Positions 6,272-15,500 of a stretch of DNA of 15,500 nucleotides are shown here, piece after piece. Position 1 is the first letter of the stretch, and each line of letters starts with the position of its first letter. The stretch is from positions 1 to 15,500 of the forward strand of contig SDZP01000043.1 of NCBI GenBank assembly GCA_004144935.1. Reading direction: 5' to 3'. A program made the position numbers and the translations under genes. The stretch is from Caulobacteraceae bacterium. Lineage in GTDB: Bacteria; Pseudomonadota; Alphaproteobacteria; Caulobacterales; Caulobacteraceae. The notes beneath the pieces were generated by a model. That model worked only from the letters and a program-made list of their open reading frames with translations, ran no database searches and was not told where the DNA came from.

Positions 6272-6296
6272 CCTTCTCCCGGCAATCGGGAAAAGG
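6272..6296. terminator. Hairpin between convergent merR-type gene and smc
   Basis: CCTTCTCCCG (6272-6281) pairs with CGGGAAAAGG (6287-6296) with one mismatch around a five-base loop, in the 35-base gap between two convergent stop codons. The position suits a two-way terminator. There is no T-run on either side, so Rho-independent termination is uncertain. The stem resembles the outer hairpin of inverted repeat C. Confidence 0.45.
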
Positions 6297-6303
6297 AAGC
6301 GAC

Positions 6304-9747
<3,444 letters not shown>

Positions 9748-9768
9748 GGTCGGACCCTTGGGACTCCC

Positions 9769-10392
9769 TTACTTGCCGCCGGCCTTGGCGTAGGCCTTGT
9801 CGATCTCGGCCAGCGGCAGTTCGCTCTCGAACTTCTGGTCGCCGATGAAGAAGGTCGGGGTGGCCTGGACTTCCTTGGCCTTGGACTCCGACAGGCGCTT
9901 GTCGAGGGCGACCAGCGCCTTCTCGTCGGCGATGCACTTGCGCACGGCGTCCTCGTTCAGCCCGGCCTGGGCGCCGACGTTGAACAGCACCGAGCGCGGA
10001 TCGCCGCCCGGGCCGAGGGCCTCGGCCTGGCTGTGGAACAGGGCGTCGATGACGCCGAAATACTTGTCCTTGCCGGCGCAGCGGCCCAGAAGGTCGCCGG
10101 CCGCCGTGTAGCTGTCGCTGGCCCCCAGCTTGAAGGGCCGGAAGGTGTAGTGGATCTTGCCGGTGTCGACGTACTTCTTCTTGAAGGCCGGGAAGACGTC
10201 CTTGTTCCAGTTGGCGCAGTGGCTGCAGCTGAGCGAGCCGTACTCGATCATCTTCACCTTGGCGGCCGGATCGCCCAGCGACATGTCGCCTTCGGCGGCG
10301 CCGCCGGCCCCCTTGCCGCCGCAGGCGGCCAGCGCCAGGGCGGCGACGGCGAGAGTGGCGCCGAGGACGGCGCGACGGTTGAACAGGCCCAT
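9769..10392 (-). CDS. DsbA-family thioredoxin-fold lipoprotein
   Basis: A 207-residue exported protein. The N-terminus (NRRAVLGATLAVAALALAAC) has a twin arginine, a hydrophobic core and a lipobox LAAC with Cys24, so it is probably a lipoprotein, possibly exported by Tat. After a Gly/Ala-rich linker comes a DsbA-like thioredoxin domain: strand KVKMIEYGSLSC, the redox motif CSHC (56-59), an inserted helical part with a further cysteine pair (Cys105, Cys153), and the cis-proline loop ATPTFFIG (Pro179). It should act as a disulfide oxidase or reductase in the periplasm. Its substrates are unknown. It starts 104 bases after the stop of dciA and ends 21 bases before smc, so transcription into smc is likely. 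The lack of a neighbouring dsbB-like gene leaves its redox partner open. Confidence 0.88.
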   Translation of the reverse strand: MGLFNRRAVLGATLAVAALALAACGGKGAGGAAEGDMSLGDPAAKVKMIEYGSLSCSHCANWNKDVFPAFKKKYVDTGKIHYTFRPFKLGASDSYTAAGDLLGRCAGKDKYFGVIDALFHSQAEALGPGGDPRSVLFNVGAQAGLNEDAVRKCIADEKALVALDKRLSESKAKEVQATPTFFIGDQKFESELPLAEIDKAYAKAGGK

Positions 10393-10496
10393 GGGCTTTC
10401 GAGCTCCCCGAAATGCAGTGGATCAGTAGAAGGCGATTCTGCTGACGTCACGAAGGCGGCAATTGAGAGGCGCGATGCGGCGCCGGACCGCCAGAG

Positions 10497-11042
10497 TCAA
10501 CGCTGCCGCAGCACCTCGCGGCCGAGACGCAACAGCGCAGCCTTCAGCGGACCCTCCGGCGCCTCGGCCAGGCCATCGGCCAGCTGAGCTTCCGTCGCGG
10601 CGTCCAGCGGCCCTTTCGGCCGCTTGCGGGCCTGCTGTTTGGCGCCCGGCTGCGGTTTCACCGGCCCTTGGACGATGCGCAGCTTGGAGACGGATGGGTC
10701 GCCCAGCACCATGCCGACCCGCGACAGGATATCGGGCGCCTGGTGCTGCACGATGGCGGCGGCCGGGCCGGCGACGCGGATCTCCAGGATGGACGGCTGC
10801 CCGGCCCGTCCCTTGACCACCCGCACCGGCTCGGTGTGGCGCGCCAGGGTCTCGCCGACGATCTCCCGCCAGCGGGCGGAGAGCCCGGCGCTGCCCTTGC
10901 CGAACCGCTCGTCCAGCGCCTTGATCAGCGGGGCCAGCGACCGCCCGGCCGGCGGCGGCGGCCGGCGCATTGGCTTGGTCCGCCGGCGCGCCAGGATCTG
11001 CGCGGTCTCTTCGGGCGTCGGAAGCGGGCGGCGGGGCGGCAT
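10497..11042 (-). CDS. dciA: DciA-family (DUF721) helicase-loading protein
   Basis: A 181-residue basic protein of the DUF721 family, now called DciA, which loads the DnaB replicative helicase in bacteria that lack DnaC or DnaI; the Caulobacter protein has been studied in this role. The N-terminal part is proline- and arginine-rich (up to about 33). The DUF721 domain follows (about 36-125): LAPLIKALDERFGKG, then WREIVGETLARHTEPVRV, ILEIRVAGPAAA and LRIVQG. A lysine-rich linker (130-145) and a short amphipathic helical tail (150-181) end it. ATG 11042 has no clear ribosome site in the preceding bases. The gene precedes the DsbA-like gene and smc on the same strand, a chromosome-maintenance neighbourhood. 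The family call is firm; the name rests on family membership. Confidence 0.85.
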   Translation of the reverse strand: MPPRRPLPTPEETAQILARRRTKPMRRPPPPAGRSLAPLIKALDERFGKGSAGLSARWREIVGETLARHTEPVRVVKGRAGQPSILEIRVAGPAAAIVQHQAPDILSRVGMVLGDPSVSKLRIVQGPVKPQPGAKQQARKRPKGPLDAATEAQLADGLAEAPEGPLKAALLRLGREVLRQR

Positions 11043-11049
11043 GGGACAA

Positions 11050-11059
11050 GGTTATAACC
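11050..11059 (-). promoter_or_regulatory. Palindrome with -10-like TATAAC just upstream of dciA
   Basis: GGTTATAACC is a perfect 10-base palindrome. On the minus strand it gives TATAAC (11056-11051) only eight bases before the dciA ATG. If it is a -10 box the transcript would have almost no leader, which fits the lack of a ribosome site. No good -35 is visible; the expected place lies inside repeat B. Weak evidence. Confidence 0.35.
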
Positions 11060-11060
11060 C

Positions 11061-11208
11061 TCCCTCCCTTTTATGGGGAGGGACAGACCGCGAAGCGATC
11101 AGGGTGGGGTGCGAAAATCATAGGGCGTAACCGTCGAGGTCACTGCGCTGCATTCGACTTCCCCACCCGTCACGCTGCGCGTGACACCCTCCCCGTAAAG
11201 GGGAGGGA
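11061..11208. repeat. Long intergenic inverted repeat B
   Basis: Left arm 11061-11109 and right arm 11161-11208 are imperfect reverse complements around a 51-base centre. Each arm contains an outer stem of CCCTCCC/GGGGAGGG type and an inner hairpin (CGC-GAA-GCG at 11089-11097 and GTCACGC-TGC-GCGTGAC at 11169-11185). The design matches repeat A but the sequence differs. It occupies most of the 180 bases between the yceI-like stop and the dciA start. No GANTC site is inside; the nearest is an off-by-one GACTT. It may also stop transcription of the yceI-like gene. Confidence 0.88.
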
Positions 11209-11222
11209 CGACACCGCGCGCT

Positions 11223-11915
11223 TTAATGCGCCGGCATGGGCTCGCCGGTCGGCTTGCCTTGGGTGAATTCCGTCTCGATGATCACCTCGACCGCATCGCT
11301 GACCCCCATCTTGCTGCCCGGCGCGGGAATGCCGTAGCTGATCCCGAAGTCCGACCGCTTGAAGCTGGTCGTCGCCGAGAAGCCGACCCGGGCGCCGTCC
11401 ATGGCGTTGGGCCTGTAGCCGTCGTTGAACCTGGCTTTCAGGACGATGGGCCGGGTCACGCCCTTCAGGGTGAAGTCGCCGGCGACGTCGGCGGTGTCGG
11501 GCCCGGTCTTGGTGACCTTCGTCGACTTGAAGGTGATCTTCGGATGGGCGCCGGCGTCCAGCCACTCGGGTCCGGCCAGGGTCTTGTCGAAGCCCGGCGA
11601 GACCTGGACGTTGGTGTTCAGCGAGGCCGCGTCGATGTCGACCGTGACCGAGGAGGCTTCCGGGTTCTTGGGGTCCAGCACCAGGCTGGCGTCGACCTTG
11701 CGGAACTGGCCGGTGAAGTTGGACATGCCGACATGGTTGACCCGGAACAGCACCGTGGTGTGGTCGGGATCGAGCCTGTAGGTCCCGGGCAGCAGGTCCG
11801 GCGCGGTGACCGCGGCCGGGGCAGCCTCGCCCTTCGGCGCTTCCGCGGGCTTGGGGGCCGGCTGGCAGGCGGCCAGCAGGATCAGGACGGGCAGGGCGGC
11901 GAAGGGGCGGCGCAT
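11223..11915 (-). CDS. YceI-family lipoprotein
   Basis: A 230-residue exported protein with a lipoprotein signal (MRRPFAALPVLILLAAC, lipidated Cys17) and a proline/alanine-rich linker (18-40). A complete YceI lipocalin-like barrel follows: GTYRLDPDHTTVLFRVNHVG, NFTGQFRKVDASL, VTVDIDAASLNTN, HPKITFKST, GDFTLKGVTRPIVLKA, and FKRSDFGISYG near the end. YceI proteins bind isoprenoid-type lipids such as polyprenyl chains, and membrane anchoring suggests lipid handling or stress protection in the envelope. ATG 11915 follows GAGGAAG eight bases away; the frame is open 38 codons further upstream but reaches into mutY. It is divergent from mutY, with 106 bases between, and is followed by repeat B and dciA. 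Confidence 0.93.
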   Translation of the reverse strand: MRRPFAALPVLILLAACQPAPKPAEAPKGEAAPAAVTAPDLLPGTYRLDPDHTTVLFRVNHVGMSNFTGQFRKVDASLVLDPKNPEASSVTVDIDAASLNTNVQVSPGFDKTLAGPEWLDAGAHPKITFKSTKVTKTGPDTADVAGDFTLKGVTRPIVLKARFNDGYRPNAMDGARVGFSATTSFKRSDFGISYGIPAPGSKMGVSDAVEVIIETEFTQGKPTGEPMPAH

Positions 11916-12021
11916 GACAGGGCTTCCTCGTTTGTCTGGTCTTCGCCCCTGAGGACGCAACGGCCAAGCCGGTTCCGACAGCGCCCTCGAAAAACTTGCC
12001 GGCCGTGCTAGGTCACCGCCG

Positions 12022-13065
12022 GTGAACACCCCCGACCTGCGCCACCGCCTCCTGACCTGGTACGACGCCGCCGCCCGCGACCTGCCCTGGCGCGTGCGGC
12101 CGGCCGATCACGCCGCCGGGGTCCGCGCCGACCCCTATCGGGTGTGGCTGTCGGAGGTGATGCTGCAGCAGACCACCGTGCCGCACGCCACCCCCTATTT
12201 CCTCGGCTTCACCCGCCGCTGGCCGACCGTCACCGACCTCGCCAACGTCGAGGACGGCGACCTGATGGCCGCCTGGGCGGGGCTTGGCTACTACGCCCGG
12301 GCCCGCAACCTGCTGGCCTGCGCCCGCGCGGTGGCCCGCGACCACGGCGGCGTCTTCCCGGACACCGAGGAGGGCCTGCGCGCCCTGCCGGGGGTGGGCG
12401 CCTACACCGCCGCAGCCGTCGCCGCCATCGCCTTCGACCGCCCCGCCAACGTCGTCGACGGCAATGTCGAGCGGGTGATGAGCCGGCTGTTCGCCATCGA
12501 GGACCCGCTGCCCGACAGCAAGCCGCGGCTGAAAGCCCTGGCCGGCGATCTGGTCGACGCCCACCGGCCCGGTGACTGGGCCCAGGCGCTGATGGACTTG
12601 GGCGCCACCATCTGCAAACCGAAGTCGCCGCTCTGCGATCGCTGCCCGGTGTCGATGCACTGCGCCGCCTTCGCGCGCGGCGATCAGGACACGTTTCCGC
12701 GCAAGACGAAGAAGGCCGCCCGCCCGCGCCGGTTCGGCATCGCCTATGTTCTGACGCTTGGCGACGAGGTCGCCCTCGTCCGCCGCCCGGACAAGGGTCT
12801 GCTCGGCGGCATGCTCGGCCTGCCGACCAGCGACTGGACCTCGGCCCCGCCCACCGATCTGCAGGGCGCGCCCGCCGCCGCCGCCTGGCGCGAGGCCGGC
12901 GAGATCGAGCACGTCTTCACCCACTTCTCGCTGACACTGACTGTCCTGAAGGCAGAGGGCGACGCTGACGACGTGGTCTGGACATCGATGGAAGGGCTCG
13001 GCGCCCTGCCGAGCGTCTTCCTGAAGGCGGCAAGGCTGGCGCTGGAGACGCCGCGCCTGCTCTAG
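12022..13065 (+). CDS. mutY: A/G-specific adenine glycosylase MutY
   Basis: A 347-residue DNA repair enzyme that removes adenine mispaired with 8-oxoguanine. The catalytic core is intact: Glu45 in SEVMLQQTTV, a helix-hairpin-helix at LPGVGAYTAAA (122-132), and Asp146 in VVDGNVERV. The iron-sulfur cluster cysteines are Cys198, Cys205, Cys208 and Cys214 (C-x6-C-x2-C-x5-C). The C-terminal NUDIX-like domain (about 238-340) recognises 8-oxoG and has the EHVFTHF stretch at 296-302. Start GTG 12022 is the only one that keeps the whole N-terminus; no ribosome site precedes it. GCTAGGTC at 12007-12014 resembles the Caulobacter -10 consensus, so the message could be nearly leaderless (inference). Its stop codon overlaps that of convergent ccrM. 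Confidence 0.96.
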   Translation: MNTPDLRHRLLTWYDAAARDLPWRVRPADHAAGVRADPYRVWLSEVMLQQTTVPHATPYFLGFTRRWPTVTDLANVEDGDLMAAWAGLGYYARARNLLACARAVARDHGGVFPDTEEGLRALPGVGAYTAAAVAAIAFDRPANVVDGNVERVMSRLFAIEDPLPDSKPRLKALAGDLVDAHRPGDWAQALMDLGATICKPKSPLCDRCPVSMHCAAFARGDQDTFPRKTKKAARPRRFGIAYVLTLGDEVALVRRPDKGLLGGMLGLPTSDWTSAPPTDLQGAPAAAAWREAGEIEHVFTHFSLTLTVLKAEGDADDVVWTSMEGLGALPSVFLKAARLALETPRLL

Positions 13066-14141
13066 GCCGCCATCCCCGCCCGCACCTTGCTGCGCAACAC
13101 GTCGATCGGGGCCAGGCCCGCGTCGGTCTTGAAGCGCCAGTAGGTCCAGCCGTTGCAGGCCGGGGCGTTCTCCATCATCGCGCCCATCTTGTGGATCGAG
13201 CCGGTCAGGTCGCCGACGGCCAGGCTGCCGTCGGCCCGCACCCGCGCGGCCTTCAGCCCCTTGGGACACCACAGTTCATCGCCCGGCTGCAGCAGGCCGG
13301 CCTCGACCAGCTGGCCGAACGGCACGCGCGGCTCGGAACGCTTGGAGCCCATGACCTCCAGGTCCTGCGGCGCCACCGGCTGCACCTTGGCGATGCGCTC
13401 CTTGGCAACGGCGATGTACTCGGCCTCGCGCTCGATGCCGATGAACCGCCGGCCCAGCCGCTTGGCCGCCGCGCCCGTCGAGCCCGAGCCGAAAAAGGGA
13501 TCGAGGATCAGGTCGCCCGGCTTGGTCGTCGCTAGCAGCACCCGGTGCAGCAACGCCTCGGGCTTCTGGGTCGGGTGGGCTTTCGATCCGTCCGCCTTCT
13601 TCACCCGCTCATCGCCGGTGCACAGCGGAATGGTCCAGTCGGACCGCATCTGGGTGTCGTCGTTGAACACCTTCAGGGCGTCGTAGTTGAAGGTGTAGCG
13701 CTTGCCGCCCTTGGACTTCGACGCCCAGATCAGCGTCTCATGGGCGTTGGTGAAGCGGGTGCCCTTGAAGTTCGGCATCGGGTTGGACTTGCGCCAGACC
13801 ACGTCGTTGAGGATCCAGAACCCCAGGTCCTGAAGCGCCACCCCGACGCGGAAGATGTTGTGATAGCTGCCGATCACCCACAGGGCGCCGTCGTCCTTGA
13901 GGACGCGCTGGCACTCCTTCATCCACTCGCGGGTGAACTTGTCGTAGGCGGCGAAGCTGTCGAACTGGTCCCAGTGGTCGTCGACCGCGTCGACCTTGGA
14001 ATTGTCGGGCCGCAGCAGGTCGCCGCCCAGCTGCAGGTTATAGGGCGGATCGGCGAAGACCAGGTCGACGGAGCGGTCGGGCAGGGCCCGCAGTTGCTCG
14101 ATGCAATCGCCTTGGATGATGGTCTCGGACCCGAACGCCAT
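13062..14141 (-). CDS. ccrM: Cell-cycle DNA adenine methyltransferase CcrM (GANTC)
   Basis: A 359-residue beta-class N6-adenine methyltransferase, closely like Caulobacter CcrM. The catalytic motif DPPY (31-34) precedes the SAM-binding motif DPFFGSGSTG (214-223), the beta-class order. Other CcrM stretches are NLQLGGDLLRPDNSKVDAVD (35-54), SNPMPNFKGTRF (119-130) and HPTQKPEALL (189-198). The C-terminal domain (about 265-359), with MGSKRSEPRVPFG, GSIHKMGA and PACNGWTYWRFKTD, is the DNA-binding extension typical of CcrM. ATG 14141 gives the conserved opening MAFGSETIIQGDC; a TTG at 14177 would add 12 residues and cover part of the leader. CcrM methylates GANTC late in the cell cycle. The upstream DNA has a candidate CtrA box and a leader GANTC, as known for Caulobacter ccrM. 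Confidence 0.97.
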   Translation of the reverse strand: MAFGSETIIQGDCIEQLRALPDRSVDLVFADPPYNLQLGGDLLRPDNSKVDAVDDHWDQFDSFAAYDKFTREWMKECQRVLKDDGALWVIGSYHNIFRVGVALQDLGFWILNDVVWRKSNPMPNFKGTRFTNAHETLIWASKSKGGKRYTFNYDALKVFNDDTQMRSDWTIPLCTGDERVKKADGSKAHPTQKPEALLHRVLLATTKPGDLILDPFFGSGSTGAAAKRLGRRFIGIEREAEYIAVAKERIAKVQPVAPQDLEVMGSKRSEPRVPFGQLVEAGLLQPGDELWCPKGLKAARVRADGSLAVGDLTGSIHKMGAMMENAPACNGWTYWRFKTDAGLAPIDVLRSKVRAGMAA

Positions 14142-14159
14142 TGGTAACCCCGTCAGAAT

Positions 14160-14164
14160 GAGTC
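14160..14164. promoter_or_regulatory. GANTC methylation site in the ccrM leader
   Basis: GAGTC lies between the predicted ccrM promoter and its ATG, 18 bases upstream of the start codon. In Caulobacter, CcrM sites in the ccrM leader feed back on transcription of the gene. The same role here is inferred from position. Confidence 0.6.
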
Positions 14165-14210
14165 CGACCATTCTCAACGGCTATGGTGAAGGGGACGTTA
14201 GGGGACGTGG

Positions 14211-14225
14211 TTAGCGAGGGGTTAA
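14211..14225 (-). promoter_or_regulatory. Candidate CtrA box of the ccrM promoter
   Basis: On the minus strand the sequence reads TTAA-7 bases-CTAA followed by C, one base away from the CtrA consensus TTAA-N7-TTAAC. Its centre is about 77 bases upstream of the ccrM ATG, so it would cover the -35 and leave a leader of roughly 45 bases. CtrA activation of ccrM is established in Caulobacter; the same here is inferred from motif and position. Confidence 0.65.
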
Positions 14226-14232
14226 TCGAGTT

Positions 14233-14382
14233 CCTTCTCCCCTTGGGGGAGAAGGTGTCGGCGAAGCTGACGGATGAGGGGTCGCACCGGCGGGACAGGT
14301 TTCGCTCAAATGATCGTCAGAGGCTGGCGCGACCCCTCATCCGAGCCCTTCGGGCCCACCTTCTCCCCCAAGAGGGAGAAGG
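14233..14382. repeat. Long intergenic inverted repeat C
   Basis: Left arm 14233-14287 and right arm 14327-14382 are nearly exact reverse complements around a 39-base centre. Each arm has an outer hairpin (CTTCTCCC-type stem against GGGGGAGAAG) and an inner one (GTC-G-GC-GAA-GC-T-GAC at 14257-14271; a GCCC-TTC-GGGC stem on the right). It lies between the divergent ccrM and acyl-CoA dehydrogenase genes, beginning eight bases beyond the CtrA box. The rest of this 316-base intergenic region holds the ccrM promoter and leader (14142-14232) and about 75 bases before the dehydrogenase (14383-14457) in which I see only its ribosome site. Confidence 0.92.
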
Positions 14383-14457
14383 GAACGCTCTCGACTTCCG
14401 TGCGGGGAAATCGTGGATGCTCCTGAAGCGCCTCCGCCAGAGAGGCCAGGAGACGCC

Positions 14458-15500
14458 ATGCCCGCCCTCGACCACCTCTACCAATCCCGCATGTCCCCCT
14501 TCTACCAGGACCACCACCGCGCCTGGGCCGACACCCTGCGCAAGTGGGTCGAGAAGGAGATCATGCCCTTCGCCGACCAGTGGGACGAGGCCGGCGAGTT
14601 TCCGCGCGAGCTTTACGAGAAGGCCTCCGAGATCGGCCTGCTGCGCCTCGGCTGGCCGGAGGAATACGGCGGCATCCCCACCGACCCCTTCATGTCCATC
14701 ATCACCTCCACCGAGATGGCCCGCCACGGGGCCGGCGGCATCAACGCCAGCCTGATGAGCCACGGCATCGGCCTGCCGCCGATCCGCAACCTCGGGACCC
14801 AGGAGATGAAGGACCGCATCATCCCGCAGGTCCTCTCGGGCCAGAAGATCAGCGCCCTGGCCATCACCGAGCCGACCGGCGGCTCCGACGTCGCCAACCT
14901 GAAGACCACGGCCCGGCGCGAGGGCGACGAGTACGTCGTCAATGGCTCGAAGATGTTCATCACCTCCGGCATGCGGGCCGACTACTACACCGTCGCCGTG
15001 CGCACGGGCGGGGAGGGGGCCGGCGGCGTCTCGCTGCTCTTGATCGAGCGCGACCGCCCGGGCTTCACCCGCACGCCCCTGAAGAAGCAGGGCTGGTGGG
15101 CGTCCGACACCGCCGCCCTCTATTTCGACGACGTGCGGGTGCCGGTGGAAAACCTGATCGGAGCGGAGAACCAGGGCTTCGCCGGCATCATGAACAACTT
15201 CAACAGCGAGCGGATCGGCATGACCGCCGGCGCCGTCGGCTTCTCCAAGGTCTGCCTGGAGGACGCCCTGGCCTGGGCCCAGGAGCGCAAGACCTTCGGC
15301 CAGCGCCTCGCCGACCACCAGGTCATCCGTCACAAGCTGGCCGACATGTACAAGCGCATCAACGCCACCCAGTCCTGGCTGGAGACCCTGGCCTGGCGGG
15401 TGCAACAGGGCGAGAAACCGATCGCCGAGATCGCCCTGCTCAAGGTCCAGGCGACCGAGACCATGGAATATTGTGCCCGCGAGGCGATGCAGGTGATGGG
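14458..15500 (+). CDS. Acyl-CoA dehydrogenase, 3' end outside window
   Basis: The first 347 residues of an FAD-dependent acyl-CoA dehydrogenase, which introduces the 2,3 double bond in fatty-acyl or branched-chain acyl-CoA breakdown. Visible landmarks are the N-terminal helical domain (1-130), the first family signature ALAITEPTGGSD (133-144), FITS (167-170), the middle beta domain ending near DDVRVPVENLIG (224-235), NFNSERIGMTAGAVG (247-261) and RKTFGQRL (277-284), which contacts FAD. Glu251 sits where isovaleryl- and long-chain-type enzymes carry their catalytic base, rather than near the C-terminus; this is inferred from alignment by eye. ATG 14458 is preceded by AGGAGA at good spacing. 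The frame is open to the right edge. The gene diverges from ccrM across repeat C, and its exact substrate cannot be told. Confidence 0.93.
   Translation, partial: MPALDHLYQSRMSPFYQDHHRAWADTLRKWVEKEIMPFADQWDEAGEFPRELYEKASEIGLLRLGWPEEYGGIPTDPFMSIITSTEMARHGAGGINASLMSHGIGLPPIRNLGTQEMKDRIIPQVLSGQKISALAITEPTGGSDVANLKTTARREGDEYVVNGSKMFITSGMRADYYTVAVRTGGEGAGGVSLLLIERDRPGFTRTPLKKQGWWASDTAALYFDDVRVPVENLIGAENQGFAGIMNNFNSERIGMTAGAVGFSKVCLEDALAWAQERKTFGQRLADHQVIRHKLADMYKRINATQSWLETLAWRVQQGEKPIAEIALLKVQATETMEYCAREAMQVM

Noticed and set aside
12013..13272. 419-codon minus-strand frame opposite mutY
   Set aside because: MutY has all catalytic and cluster residues; the opposite frame is Gly/Arg/Val-rich and motif-free.
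14142..14177. TTG start extending CcrM by 12 residues
   Set aside because: The extension has no place in the conserved CcrM N-terminus and would translate through the leader with its GANTC site.
14317..15405. 362-codon minus-strand frame opposite the acyl-CoA dehydrogenase
   Set aside because: The plus-strand frame is a clear acyl-CoA dehydrogenase. The minus frame has no motif and begins within it.

Overview
The window is GC-rich, densely coded bacterial DNA, most likely from an alphaproteobacterium of the Caulobacterales (Caulobacter/Phenylobacterium-like). The reasons are a full-length CcrM-type GANTC adenine methyltransferase next to mutY, a candidate CtrA box and a GANTC site in front of ccrM, the order smc - DsbA-like lipoprotein - dciA - yceI-like - mutY - ccrM, and long intergenic inverted repeats of the sort known from Caulobacter. 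No rRNA, tRNA, CRISPR array, transposase or phage gene is visible.

Layout. Bases 1-4566 carry a minus-strand series: a four-helix membrane protein, a cytochrome c'-type haem protein, a cytochrome b561-type membrane protein, two tandem secreted alpha/beta hydrolases of the DUF3089 family, and an AprI/Inh-type protease inhibitor cut by the left edge. The membrane protein diverges from a TetR-family regulator (4647-5195), and two matching palindromes lie between them. A MerR-type regulator fused to a P-loop ATPase-like domain follows (5282-6268); it converges on smc.

Bases 6304-11915 are a minus-strand chromosome-maintenance and envelope block: smc (condensin ATPase), a thioredoxin-fold lipoprotein, dciA (replicative helicase loader) and a YceI-family lipoprotein. 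Divergent from it is mutY (12022-13065), whose stop codon overlaps that of convergent ccrM (13062-14141). A 316-base intergenic region separates ccrM from a divergent acyl-CoA dehydrogenase that runs off the right edge. It holds the predicted ccrM promoter and a 150-base inverted repeat.

How the genes fit together. smc, dciA, mutY and ccrM all serve chromosome replication, segregation, repair or methylation, and ccrM appears to be under cell-cycle control. The left part looks like an envelope module: secreted hydrolases, a protease inhibitor and a b/c haem pair. The most unusual items are the MerR-ATPase fusion, the three long inverted repeats that share a design but not a sequence, the twin operator of the TetR pair, and the hydrolase/inhibitor/cytochrome cluster.
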